Source of the DNA: CBDHHC01 sp050633205
GTDB lineage: Bacteria > Pseudomonadota > Alphaproteobacteria > Rhizobiales > CBDHHC01
Reading direction: 5' to 3'
Assembly: GCA_050633205.1 (NCBI GenBank)
Contig: JBOEGA010000123.1
Location: 1 to 20,555 of the forward strand
DNA: 20,555 nt
Positions 7,160-14,586 of the stretch are shown here, one piece after another (position 1 is the first letter of the stretch; each line of letters starts with the position of its first letter). The position numbers and the translations under genes are program-made. Under the pieces are notes generated by a model, which was not told where the DNA came from, ran no database searches, and worked only from the letters and a program-made list of their open reading frames with translations.

Positions 7160-9181
7160 ATGTATCTGAATAAAAAAGGTCAAGCACAAATGTCGTCCAG
7201 TCTCAAGTTCCCAGGTTTCTTAGTTTTTTATATAAAACTGTCACTTGCTATAATAGTTTCTCTCCTGAGCACCTTCTCAGTGAATGCGGATAGTCCCCAA
7301 AAAGCGATGTTAGTCCTTGATGCATCAGGCAGCATGTGGGGGAAAATTAATGGCGAGGCTAAAATTGATATTGCCCGCGACACAATCAAAAAGCTTTTGT
7401 CAGAATGGGATCCCAAAGTGCAGGTTGGTCTTAGCGCTTATGGACACCGCAGGAAAGGCGATTGCCGCGATATCGAAACATTGTTTCCGGTAGGCCCGGC
7501 ACAAAAAGACAAGATCCTGAATGCAGTCAACACACTTCAGCCAAAAGGCAAAACACCTCTTTCAGATGCAGTCAGGCAGGCCGCGCTTGAACTTAAATAT
7601 ACGGAAAACAAGGCAACGGTCATTCTTATCAGTGATGGTAAGGAAACCTGTCATGCAGATCCCTGTCAGGTCGGTAAGGCACTGGAAGCACTGGGTATTG
7701 ATTTTACCGTTCATGTCGTAGGCTTTGATATCAAAAAAAGTGACGCTAAAGGGCTGCAATGTCTTGCTAAAAATACCGGCGGTCTTTACCTGCCTGCAAG
7801 CAATGCAGGTCAACTTAAAGATGCTCTGACAAAAGCTGTCAAAGAGGTAAAAGTCATTCCGAAGCCTATTGTGAAAAAGGTAGCAGCAGTAAAACCGGGT
7901 CATTATTTTCAGGCAACTCTGAAAGAAGGTAGCGAGCCTCTTAAAAAAGGAATGCGCTGGGATATCTATTTTAATAAAAAGAACATTAATGGCAAACGCA
8001 AACATGTAACCGGAAACTATAATGCAAAACCATCATTCAAGCTGAAAGCCGGAAACTATCTTGTTATCGCTAAATATGGCAATGCCATCGCCCAGTCAGA
8101 GTTCTCGGTAAAGTCTGTAAATGAAACCGTAAAGCACACCGTTGTATTGAATGCCGGTTCAATTCTTTTAAAAGCCGCACTTGATGAAGAAAGCAGCTTT
8201 ATCGAAAGAGGTATCCGCTGGGATATTTATAAAGACGAAAAAGTTGACCTTCAGAACAAACGCAAACACGTAAACGGTAATTATAACGCAACTCCGGTTT
8301 TCCACCTGAATACTGGGAAATATCATATTGTCGTAAAGCGTGGCAATGCAGTCAAAAGTGCCGAATTTGAAGTTGGCCCCGGTGAGCGTAAGGAAAAGCT
8401 GATTATACTCAATGCCGGACTGGCCTTCTTTAAGGCAACATTTTCAGACGGCGGAAAAGAAATCCAGAAAGGCCTGCGCTGGGATATTTATTCGGCAAAG
8501 AAAGATCTGGAAGGTAAGCGCAAGCACATTAACGGCAATTACAATAACAAGCCGTGGTTTACACTGCCTGTCGGCAAATATCATGTGGTTACAAAACGCG
8601 GTAATGCGGTAGCAACAACAGAGCTGGCAATTGAAGCAGGTAAACGTGTTGATACGACAGTCAATATGAACGCTGGCCTGTTGGCAGTAAAGGCAATCCT
8701 GACAAAGGATGCCAAACCTGAAGCGAAGGGAATGCGCTGGGATGTATACCACACAGCAAAAGATGAAAACGGAAAGCGTCAGCATATTAATGGGAATTAC
8801 AATGCTAACCCTACCTTCACACTAGGTGTCGGCAAGTATCATGTAGTTGCTAAAAACGGTAACGCCATAACTGAGCGGGAGGTTGAAATCAAAGCCGAGG
8901 AACGGAATGATACAACCTTTGACCTTAATGCAGGACGTGTGAAACTGGTCGCTTTGGACAAAAAGAAAAAGGCAATCAAAAAAGGTCTTCGCTGGGATAT
9001 ATACACTTCAGCAGATGGTAAACCCGGAAAACACGTCAATGGAAATTACAATGCAAATCCGATTTTCACACTGAACACAGGATATTACATTGTGAAAGTA
9101 AAAATTGGTAACTCAGTAACCCAGCATAAGCTTGATATCACACCTGGTATGAGCGAGCAGGTTGAAATATCAATTGAATAA
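7160..9181 (+). CDS. exported VWA-domain protein with five C-terminal tandem repeats
   Basis: From the ATG at 7160 (AGGAAG 6 bases upstream) the protein has 673 residues; an ATG at 7190 would give a shorter signal peptide, and the frame stays open back to 7121. A hydrophobic segment at about residues 20-43 ends in VNA, a likely cleavage site. Residues about 48-225 form a von Willebrand factor A domain with complete MIDAS: DASGS (54-58), Thr132 in GKTPLSD, and Asp159 in SDGKETC. The AYGHRRKGDCRDIE segment is typical of a proteobacterial VWA family. From about residue 246 to the end come five repeats of 81-88 residues, each with RWD(I/V)Y, a NGNYN-type block, GKYHVV and GNA. Such domains probably bind metal-dependent protein partners in the periplasm or at the surface. 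The actual role is unknown. Confidence 0.8.
   Translation: MYLNKKGQAQMSSSLKFPGFLVFYIKLSLAIIVSLLSTFSVNADSPQKAMLVLDASGSMWGKINGEAKIDIARDTIKKLLSEWDPKVQVGLSAYGHRRKGDCRDIETLFPVGPAQKDKILNAVNTLQPKGKTPLSDAVRQAALELKYTENKATVILISDGKETCHADPCQVGKALEALGIDFTVHVVGFDIKKSDAKGLQCLAKNTGGLYLPASNAGQLKDALTKAVKEVKVIPKPIVKKVAAVKPGHYFQATLKEGSEPLKKGMRWDIYFNKKNINGKRKHVTGNYNAKPSFKLKAGNYLVIAKYGNAIAQSEFSVKSVNETVKHTVVLNAGSILLKAALDEESSFIERGIRWDIYKDEKVDLQNKRKHVNGNYNATPVFHLNTGKYHIVVKRGNAVKSAEFEVGPGERKEKLIILNAGLAFFKATFSDGGKEIQKGLRWDIYSAKKDLEGKRKHINGNYNNKPWFTLPVGKYHVVTKRGNAVATTELAIEAGKRVDTTVNMNAGLLAVKAILTKDAKPEAKGMRWDVYHTAKDENGKRQHINGNYNANPTFTLGVGKYHVVAKNGNAITEREVEIKAEERNDTTFDLNAGRVKLVALDKKKKAIKKGLRWDIYTSADGKPGKHVNGNYNANPIFTLNTGYYIVKVKIGNSVTQHKLDITPGMSEQVEISIE
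7895..9178 (+). repeat. five tandem protein-level repeats within the VWA gene
   Basis: Units, split after the recurring NAG tripeptide, are 7895-8158, 8159-8419, 8420-8677, 8678-8935 and 8936-9178 (88, 87, 86, 86 and 81 codons). Shared order in each unit: KG(M/L/I)RWD(I/V)Y, then K(R)(K/Q)H(V/I)(N/T)GNYN, a short P-x-F-x-L strand, G(K/N/Y)Y, (R/N/Y)GNA, and a charged hinge. The last unit lacks the terminal NAG and ends the protein. The pattern of short beta strands suggests an Ig-like or carboxypeptidase-regulatory-like sandwich, which is an inference. Confidence 0.85.
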
Positions 9182-9187
9182 AGAATT

Positions 9188-9216
9188 GGAGCGGTGCAGT
9201 AATTCAGTGCCGCTCC
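9188..9216 (+). terminator. hairpin after the VWA gene, candidate terminator
   Basis: GGAGCGG (9188-9194) pairs with CCGCTCC (9210-9216) 7 bases after the stop codon, with three further weak pairs inside. A short T-containing tail (ACTTTCT) follows instead of a full T-run. Confidence 0.55.
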
Positions 9217-9221
9217 ACTTT

Positions 9222-9242
9222 CTAGAGCACAACATGCTCTAG
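9222..9242. repeat. perfect 8-bp inverted repeat overlapping the GFA stop codon
   Basis: CTAGAGCA (9222-9229), loop CAACA, TGCTCTAG (9235-9242). It overlaps the TAG of the minus-strand GFA gene and lies next to the VWA hairpin, so the two could form a bidirectional transcription end between convergent genes. No T-run follows in either direction. Confidence 0.45.
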
Positions 9243-9634
9243 TTCCCTTTATCAAACAGTGGCTTGTCGTCATTCAGAACAAACCAGTCTGCCTTTGATG
9301 AACAATGAATCTGATAATCAGGCTCTTTTATTTTACCTTCAGTAACTGTTCCGACCCTTAGCCGCATAACCTCAGGCATATCTGTACGCTGGCTGAATAT
9401 AGGGCTGCCGCAGTTTGAACAGAAAACCCGTCGTTTTTCTGGAGTCGCAAAATAGGACTTCAGCAGATCTTCTCCGGAAAGAAATGTAAACTTATCTGTT
9501 TTAATCGGTGCATTAGTAACAAGTGCTGTTCCCTGTGCCTGTTTGCACATGTTACAATGACATACAGCCAGTTCAGTTATTTCACCATCATATTCGTAGG
9601 TTATACCACCACAAAGACAGCTTCCTTTTAGCAT
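9239..9634 (-). CDS. GFA family zinc-binding protein (CENP-V/GFA domain)
   Basis: A 131-residue soluble protein, essentially a single GFA domain (PF04828). The full cysteine set is visible: CLC at 6-8, CHCNMC at 25-30, and CSNC at 72-75, giving seven Cys in the usual spacing for two zinc sites. The founding family member was proposed to speed condensation of formaldehyde with glutathione, but many relatives have no proven reaction, so I give only the family name. GAGG lies 7 bases upstream of the ATG. It is divergent from the GNAT gene (57 bp between starts) and convergent with the VWA gene. A glutathione S-transferase lies in the same window but is not linked to it. Confidence 0.85.
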   Translation of the reverse strand: MLKGSCLCGGITYEYDGEITELAVCHCNMCKQAQGTALVTNAPIKTDKFTFLSGEDLLKSYFATPEKRRVFCSNCGSPIFSQRTDMPEVMRLRVGTVTEGKIKEPDYQIHCSSKADWFVLNDDKPLFDKGN

Positions 9635-9691
9635 ACTAAAACCTCAATCAAAAAATACCTTACCCCCGGCCATATAACACAGGTTGAAACC

Positions 9692-10207
9692 TTGATCATA
9701 AATAAAATTGAAATAACGCCTTATGTCGCGGAACGTGAAGCTGATCTGCAGAATTTTCTCCAGACCTGCTGGAGAGATACCTATGGCCCGGTATTTGGTA
9801 ACGCAGTCGCAAACAGATTATCTGCCTCGATAGAAGGCAACCTGAAAGAAGTCATTCCACACCGGAATATTAAGGCATATCTGGCGCAAATTGATGAAAA
9901 AATTGTCGGAAGCATTGTTCTGGCTGAACCACGAGACATTGCCTATATCTGGGGAATGTACATATCAGCAGATTATCACCGAAAGGGAATCGGCCGTCGC
10001 TTGATTTGCCATGCTGCAGAAAAAATAAAAACCGCCAAAGAAATTCAGATCAGCGTATTAACCAAGCGGGTAAGTGCACAGAAATTCTATGAGTCCCTTG
10101 GATTTACCGGGCAGGAGAAAAGCTGGGTAGATCTTGTGAAAGGCTTCCAGGTAGAAGTCTTCACAAAATCTATTGCCGTAAGCCAGCTTAAAAATATATG
10201 CAGATAA
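9692..10207 (+). CDS. GNAT family N-acetyltransferase
   Basis: A 171-residue protein with the GNAT acetyl-CoA signature: IWGMYISADYHRKGIGRRLI, where Arg97-Lys98-Gly99-Ile100-Gly101-Arg102 is the pyrophosphate-binding loop, followed by a helix, a strand (EIQISVL) and the C-terminal AQKFYESLGF block common to small-molecule or RimI-like acetyltransferases. The reading begins at a TTG (9692) with AGG about 8 bases upstream; there is no in-frame ATG until inside the core domain (near 9957), so a non-ATG start is needed. The substrate is unknown. It ends 6 bp before the convergent pyruvate kinase gene. Confidence 0.8.
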   Translation: MIINKIEITPYVAEREADLQNFLQTCWRDTYGPVFGNAVANRLSASIEGNLKEVIPHRNIKAYLAQIDEKIVGSIVLAEPRDIAYIWGMYISADYHRKGIGRRLICHAAEKIKTAKEIQISVLTKRVSAQKFYESLGFTGQEKSWVDLVKGFQVEVFTKSIAVSQLKNICR

Positions 10208-10213
10208 TCTGTT

Positions 10214-11629
10214 CTACATTTCCACAACACGAATATTATTTGTCGTACCGCTTTTGCCAAACGGGAAGCCACAGATAACAACGACTTTATCCCCTGTATC
10301 AGCAAAACCTTCCTCACGTGCACACTTCTTGGCAAGCTTGATCATATCGCTATAATCGCTGGAACCGCCATTTGTACTGACACTGTGAGCCCCCCAAAGC
10401 AGAGAAAGCTTATGAGCTGTCTGCTCATTTGGTGTAAGGCTGATGATCTGCACCTTCGGACGCTTGCGTGCAATCCTCAGAGCAGTCGTACCGCTTGACG
10501 TAAATGCCACGATAACAGCCGCATCAATCGCGTTCGCAATATCCGCAGCAGCTTCCGAGACAGAGTGGTGCACAGTCTTCTCAAGATTTGGTTCAAGAGC
10601 ATCTATGATAGAGCGGTAGGTATGATGATTTTCTGTTTTTCTGATAATACGATTCATCATCGCAACCGCTTCAACAGGATAATCACCTGTCGCGGATTCA
10701 GCAGAAAGCATCACAGCATCAGCGCCATCATAGATCGCTGTCGCCACATCAGAGGCCTCTGCACGTGTAGGAGCAGGGGAATAAGCCATGGAATCAAGCA
10801 TCTGCGTAGCAACAATAACCGGTTTGGCAACCTTGCGGCATGCACGGATAAGCTCTTTCTGGCGCCCCGGAACTTCCTCCGGCGGAATTTCAACACCAAG
10901 ATCTCCCCGCGCGACCATAACCGCATCTGAAAGTCTGATAATATCTTCCATATGCTCCAGTGCAGATGGTTTTTCAATTTTTGCCACCAGCGCTGCTCTG
11001 TCGCGAATAAGCCTCTTCGCCTCAATAATATCATCAGGCTTTTGCACAAAGGACAGGGCTACCCAGTCAACGCCAAGGTTAAGACCAAATTCGAGATCCG
11101 CCATATCTTTTTCAGTAATTGGAGACATGTTCAAAACCGTATCAGGCAGATTCACACCTTTGCGGTCGCTCAGCACTCCTCCAACATCAACATGGGCTTC
11201 AATAAAGTCGTCACCAAATTTCTGAACAGTAAGTCTCAGACGCCCATCATCGATATATAGTTTGTGCTGAGGCATTATCTTTTCAAAAATCTCCGGATGA
11301 GGAAGCGGAACATTAGTGATTCCCCCTTTTTCCTTGCCCGGAACAAATCGAACAATGTCCCCTTTGTTGACAGTAATTTTACCGCCCTCAATAGCACCGA
11401 CACGAATTTTTGGCCCTTGCAGATCCTGCAGAATACCTATTTTACGGTTCAGTTCGTTTTCAATCTCCCTGATAATTCCATAAGTTTTCGCATGATCATC
11501 GTGCGTACCGTGACTGAAATTCAGTCTGAAAACATCCACACCAGCTAAAAATAATTCTTTGATAACGTCTTTGCTCGAACTCGCTGGTCCAAGCGTCGCA
11601 ACAATCTTTGCTCTTCTGTCTCGCCTCAT
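10214..11629 (-). CDS. pyk: pyruvate kinase
   Basis: A 471-residue enzyme converting phosphoenolpyruvate and ADP to pyruvate and ATP. It begins MRRDRRAKIVATLGPASSS; the TIM barrel carries RLNFSHGTHDDH, LQDLQGPKIRVG, VAKIEKPSALEH (catalytic Lys217, metal ligand Glu219), VARGDLGVEIP (Asp243) and ATQMLDSM-x(5)-PTRAEASDVA. The C-terminal regulatory domain is complete and ends in IRVVEM. The frame stays open to an ATG at 11647, but the ATG at 11629 has GAGAGG 6 bases upstream and gives the N-terminus normal for alphaproteobacterial kinases. It is divergent from glcD and convergent with the acetyltransferase. Pyruvate is also the product of the lactate dehydrogenase encoded at 4805-5959. Confidence 0.95.
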   Translation of the reverse strand: MRRDRRAKIVATLGPASSSKDVIKELFLAGVDVFRLNFSHGTHDDHAKTYGIIREIENELNRKIGILQDLQGPKIRVGAIEGGKITVNKGDIVRFVPGKEKGGITNVPLPHPEIFEKIMPQHKLYIDDGRLRLTVQKFGDDFIEAHVDVGGVLSDRKGVNLPDTVLNMSPITEKDMADLEFGLNLGVDWVALSFVQKPDDIIEAKRLIRDRAALVAKIEKPSALEHMEDIIRLSDAVMVARGDLGVEIPPEEVPGRQKELIRACRKVAKPVIVATQMLDSMAYSPAPTRAEASDVATAIYDGADAVMLSAESATGDYPVEAVAMMNRIIRKTENHHTYRSIIDALEPNLEKTVHHSVSEAAADIANAIDAAVIVAFTSSGTTALRIARKRPKVQIISLTPNEQTAHKLSLLWGAHSVSTNGGSSDYSDMIKLAKKCAREEGFADTGDKVVVICGFPFGKSGTTNNIRVVEM

Positions 11630-11968
11630 AATAGGCCTCTCATACATATGATTTCTTGTTAGTTTTTATAGTGTTAAAGGATGACACTTGCATGAATGCT
11701 ACTGGCAGCTCTATAGCCGCAAAATCATTCAGCGCTCAAATGCTTCCAGGGGAATGTCCCTGAAGAAATTTATTTAATCTCTGCCGCATGAGCTTAAAGT
11801 AAAAGTCTCTGGACTAAAGTATACATCCAACCATTAACATAGGACCAGTCCAAATAATAGTCACCTGTAGTTCAGAAAATGCTCCTGTAAACAGTTTTCA
11901 CTTGTTGATAATATGGAACACATTCATTACGCTGGCATTCAATATTTGCATTACCCGGAACATATACC
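11630..11968. other. divergent promoter region between pyk and glcD
   Basis: About 340 bp without a gene. It must hold the promoters of pyk (minus) and glcD (plus). Weak inverted repeats are present: TGGACT (11810-11815) with AGTCCA (11847-11852), and CAGGG-6-CCCTG near 11748-11763. For glcD, TTGTTG (11902-11907) with CATTAC 17 bases later is only a poor promoter match. No small ORF or RNA is recognised. Confidence 0.45.
11665..11693 (-). promoter_or_regulatory. weak candidate promoter for pyk
   Basis: On the minus strand, ATGCAA (11693-11688) and TATAAA (11670-11665) are 17 bases apart. The -10 is good and the -35 poor. It would give a leader of about 30 bases before the ATG at 11629. Confidence 0.25.
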
Positions 11969-13399
11969 ATGTCAATGATAGCAATGCCAAAGCCGGATCA
12001 GTCCGTTCTCGATAACAGATCTGCAATCATCTCCGCCCTTAAATTAATTTTGCCTGATGACGCGGTCATTGAGGCTTACGAAGAATTACGGGCTTATGAG
12101 TGCGATGCATTGCTCGCTTATAAAGGGACACCTATGGCTGTTGTTCTGCCCCGGACTACGGAGCAGGTTTCGGCCATAATGAAAGTAGCCACGCAGTTTA
12201 AAGTTCCCGTTATTCCAAGAGGTTCTGGCACTTCTCTGGCAGGCGGAGCATTGCCGACTGAAGATTCAATTGTGCTTGGCGTAGGGCGCATGAACCAGGT
12301 CCTTGAAAAGGACTATGCTAATCTGTGTGTCAAGGTACAGACTGGCGTTACCAATCTGGGAGTAACAAAAGCTGTAGAAGCTGATGGTTTCTTCTATGCG
12401 CCTGACCCCTCAAGCCAGCTTGCCTGTGCCATAGCAGGCAATATCGCCATGAATTCCGGCGGCGCTCACTGCCTGAAATACGGGGTAACAACCAATAATC
12501 TTCTTGGCGTTAAAATGGTTACATCAGATGGTGAAATCGTCGATATCGGTGGGGCGCACCTTGATCCCGCACAATATGACTGGCTTGGCCTGATATGCGG
12601 ATCTGAAGGCCAATTGGGTGTGGTAACTGAAGCAACACTCAGAATTTTACCCGCCCCGGAAGGAGCCCGGCCTATGCTGCTTGGCTTTGACACAGCAGAA
12701 GCCGCTGGATCATGCGTATCTGACATAATCCGCTCGGGCATGATCCCGGTCGCATTGGAATATATGGATAAACCCGCAATCAAGGTCTGCGAAAATTACG
12801 CAAAAGCGGGCTACCCTCTCGATGTGGAAGCTCTCCTTATTGTGGAGGTCGAAGGCTCCGAAACAGAAATTGACCAGCAGTTGAGCGCCATAGCAGACAT
12901 TGCAGCAAAACATAATCCACGCTCTGTCAAAATCTCAAAAAGCCCGGAAGAAACAGCAGCAATCTGGTCCGGCCGAAAATCCGCATTCGGTGCGATCGGT
13001 CAGATATCCGATTATATATGCATGGACGGTACAATCCCTACAGGTGTGCTGCCACAGGTTCTGACCAGAATTGGCGAATTGTCCCAAAACTATAGCCTGC
13101 AGGTCGCAAATATCTTTCACGCTGGTGACGGCAATCTTCACCCCCTCATCCTCTTTGATGCCAATAAAGAGGGAGAGCTGGTAAAAGCCGAACAACTGGG
13201 AGCCGATATTCTCAAACTATGCGTAGAAGTTGGCGGCTGTTTAACCGGAGAGCACGGTGTGGGCGTTGAAAAACGGGACCTGATGACTGTCCAGTTTAAC
13301 ACTGAAGATCTGGCGCAGCAAAAAAAAGTCAAAACAGCATTCGACCCTCATTGGCTGTTAAACCCGGCAAAAGTATTTCCTCTTGATGGGAGCAGATAA
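11969..13399 (+). CDS. glcD: glycolate oxidase FAD-linked subunit GlcD
   Basis: A 476-residue FAD-binding PCMH-type oxidoreductase. Known role: with GlcE and GlcF it oxidises glycolate (also D-lactate) to glyoxylate at the membrane, feeding the respiratory chain. The FAD domain has PRGSGTSLAGG (residues 83-93), AGNIAMNSGGAHCLKYG and GLICGSEGQLGVVTEATL; the C-terminal cap domain has FHAGDGNLHPLI (His384) and GEHGVGVEKRDLM near residue 427, all standard for GlcD. The length is slightly under the E. coli protein. GGAA about 9 bases upstream supports the ATG at 11969. It is followed by glcE after 5 bp. D-lactate dehydrogenases of this family look similar, so the physiological substrate could be D-lactate; the adjacent GlcE favours glycolate. 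Confidence 0.88.
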   Translation: MSMIAMPKPDQSVLDNRSAIISALKLILPDDAVIEAYEELRAYECDALLAYKGTPMAVVLPRTTEQVSAIMKVATQFKVPVIPRGSGTSLAGGALPTEDSIVLGVGRMNQVLEKDYANLCVKVQTGVTNLGVTKAVEADGFFYAPDPSSQLACAIAGNIAMNSGGAHCLKYGVTTNNLLGVKMVTSDGEIVDIGGAHLDPAQYDWLGLICGSEGQLGVVTEATLRILPAPEGARPMLLGFDTAEAAGSCVSDIIRSGMIPVALEYMDKPAIKVCENYAKAGYPLDVEALLIVEVEGSETEIDQQLSAIADIAAKHNPRSVKISKSPEETAAIWSGRKSAFGAIGQISDYICMDGTIPTGVLPQVLTRIGELSQNYSLQVANIFHAGDGNLHPLILFDANKEGELVKAEQLGADILKLCVEVGGCLTGEHGVGVEKRDLMTVQFNTEDLAQQKKVKTAFDPHWLLNPAKVFPLDGSR

Positions 13400-13404
13400 T
13401 AATA

Positions 13405-14586
13405 ATGACAAGCGATCACACTCCCCAGACCGAAGAAGAACTTGCCGACATTATCAAAGAAGCCGCCGCTTCCGGCAATACGATCCGTATTAAAGCTGGA
13501 GGTTCAAGGCAGGCTCTGGGCCATCACACGGAAACCTCCCGCTCACTATCGACAACTGCCATGAGCGGCGTAACACATTATAATCCAGGCGCCTTGTCTC
13601 TGGTGGTTAAAGCAGGAACACCGGTATCCTCACTGGATCAGATACTTGCTGAATCCGGGCAGCGGTTAGCATTCGAGCCAATGGACTATAGAGCAATATT
13701 AAAAACCGAAAGTACGGAGCCTACAATTGGCGGTGTTGTTGCATGTGGTATATCAGGCCCAAGGCGTATCCGGGTTGGTGCCTGCCGCGATGCCCTTATC
13801 GGTGTTCGCTTTGTAAATGGCAAAGGCGAGATCATTAAAAACGGCGGTCAGGTCATGAAAAACGTCACCGGCTATGACCTCGTAAAATTTATGAGCGGTA
13901 GCTTCGGCACACTGGGAGTACTGACAGAACTGTCATTCAAAACATCTCCCTTACCGGAGACAGAAGCCACATTTGTAATAACAGGCATGGATGAGATCAC
14001 CGCAAACAGATATATGTCAAAAGCTTTGCAGAAACCGCTGGACATAACAGGCGCAGCTCATATTCCATCAGAAGAAGCCAAAACATATCTGCGGCTGGAA
14101 GGCCCTGCAGACTTTGTTGCAACAAGAATTAATGCTCTGCAAAACCTGTTGGATGCGCAATACAAGACAGAGGTGCTGTATAATCATGACAATACTGAGG
14201 TCTGGAAAAATATCAGGGATGTCAATCTGTTCGCAGAAGAGCAGGGCGATATATGGAAGATATCCGTAAAGCCAACTGACGGCCCTCTGTATATGAAAGA
14301 TCTGAAAGAAAAAATATCCTGTCAGCACTATTACGACTGGGCTGGCGGCTTAATATGGTTGCTGACTTCAGATAACACAGAAGAAACAGCTCTGCCTGTC
14401 AGAAATACGCTCGAGAAATTCGGCGGCCATGCGACTCTGGTAAGAGCTTCAGACAGCGTTCGGAAAACGGTTCCGGTCTTTCAGCCGGAACCTTCAGTTC
14501 TGGAAAGCCTCTCAATGCGTATCAAAAATAAATTTGATCCCGGGGCCATTCTCAACCCCGGTATTTTAAAAAACATACAGGCTTAG
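13405..14586 (+). CDS. glcE: glycolate oxidase subunit GlcE (FAD-binding)
   Basis: A 393-residue protein with an N-terminal FAD-binding PCMH fold: IRIKAGGSRQALG, IGGVVACGISGPRRIRVGACRDALIG, then MKNVTGYDLVKFMSGSFGTLG, which is the GlcE pattern. It has the usual short C-terminal part ending in IKNKFDPGAILNPG. GlcE pairs with GlcD in the glycolate oxidase complex. The ATG is 5 bp past glcD, with GGGAG 12 bases upstream, so translation is likely coupled. Its TAG stop overlaps the TAA stop of the convergent monooxygenase gene in TTAG (14583-14586), leaving no room for the iron-sulfur subunit glcF that normally follows. Confidence 0.88.
   Translation: MTSDHTPQTEEELADIIKEAAASGNTIRIKAGGSRQALGHHTETSRSLSTTAMSGVTHYNPGALSLVVKAGTPVSSLDQILAESGQRLAFEPMDYRAILKTESTEPTIGGVVACGISGPRRIRVGACRDALIGVRFVNGKGEIIKNGGQVMKNVTGYDLVKFMSGSFGTLGVLTELSFKTSPLPETEATFVITGMDEITANRYMSKALQKPLDITGAAHIPSEEAKTYLRLEGPADFVATRINALQNLLDAQYKTEVLYNHDNTEVWKNIRDVNLFAEEQGDIWKISVKPTDGPLYMKDLKEKISCQHYYDWAGGLIWLLTSDNTEETALPVRNTLEKFGGHATLVRASDSVRKTVPVFQPEPSVLESLSMRIKNKFDPGAILNPGILKNIQA

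Noticed and set aside
7562..8005. Minus-strand 147-codon ORF
   Set aside because: Antisense to the VWA gene; Cys/Phe-rich composition typical of a reverse-complement reading.
7895..9178. CRISPR-like or mobile repeat array
   Set aside because: The periodicity is about 258 bases in frame and conserved at protein level, with no identical short repeats, so these are protein domains.
10788..11225. Plus-strand 145-codon ORF and neighbours within the pyruvate kinase gene
   Set aside because: Antisense shadow of an enzyme with every catalytic motif intact.
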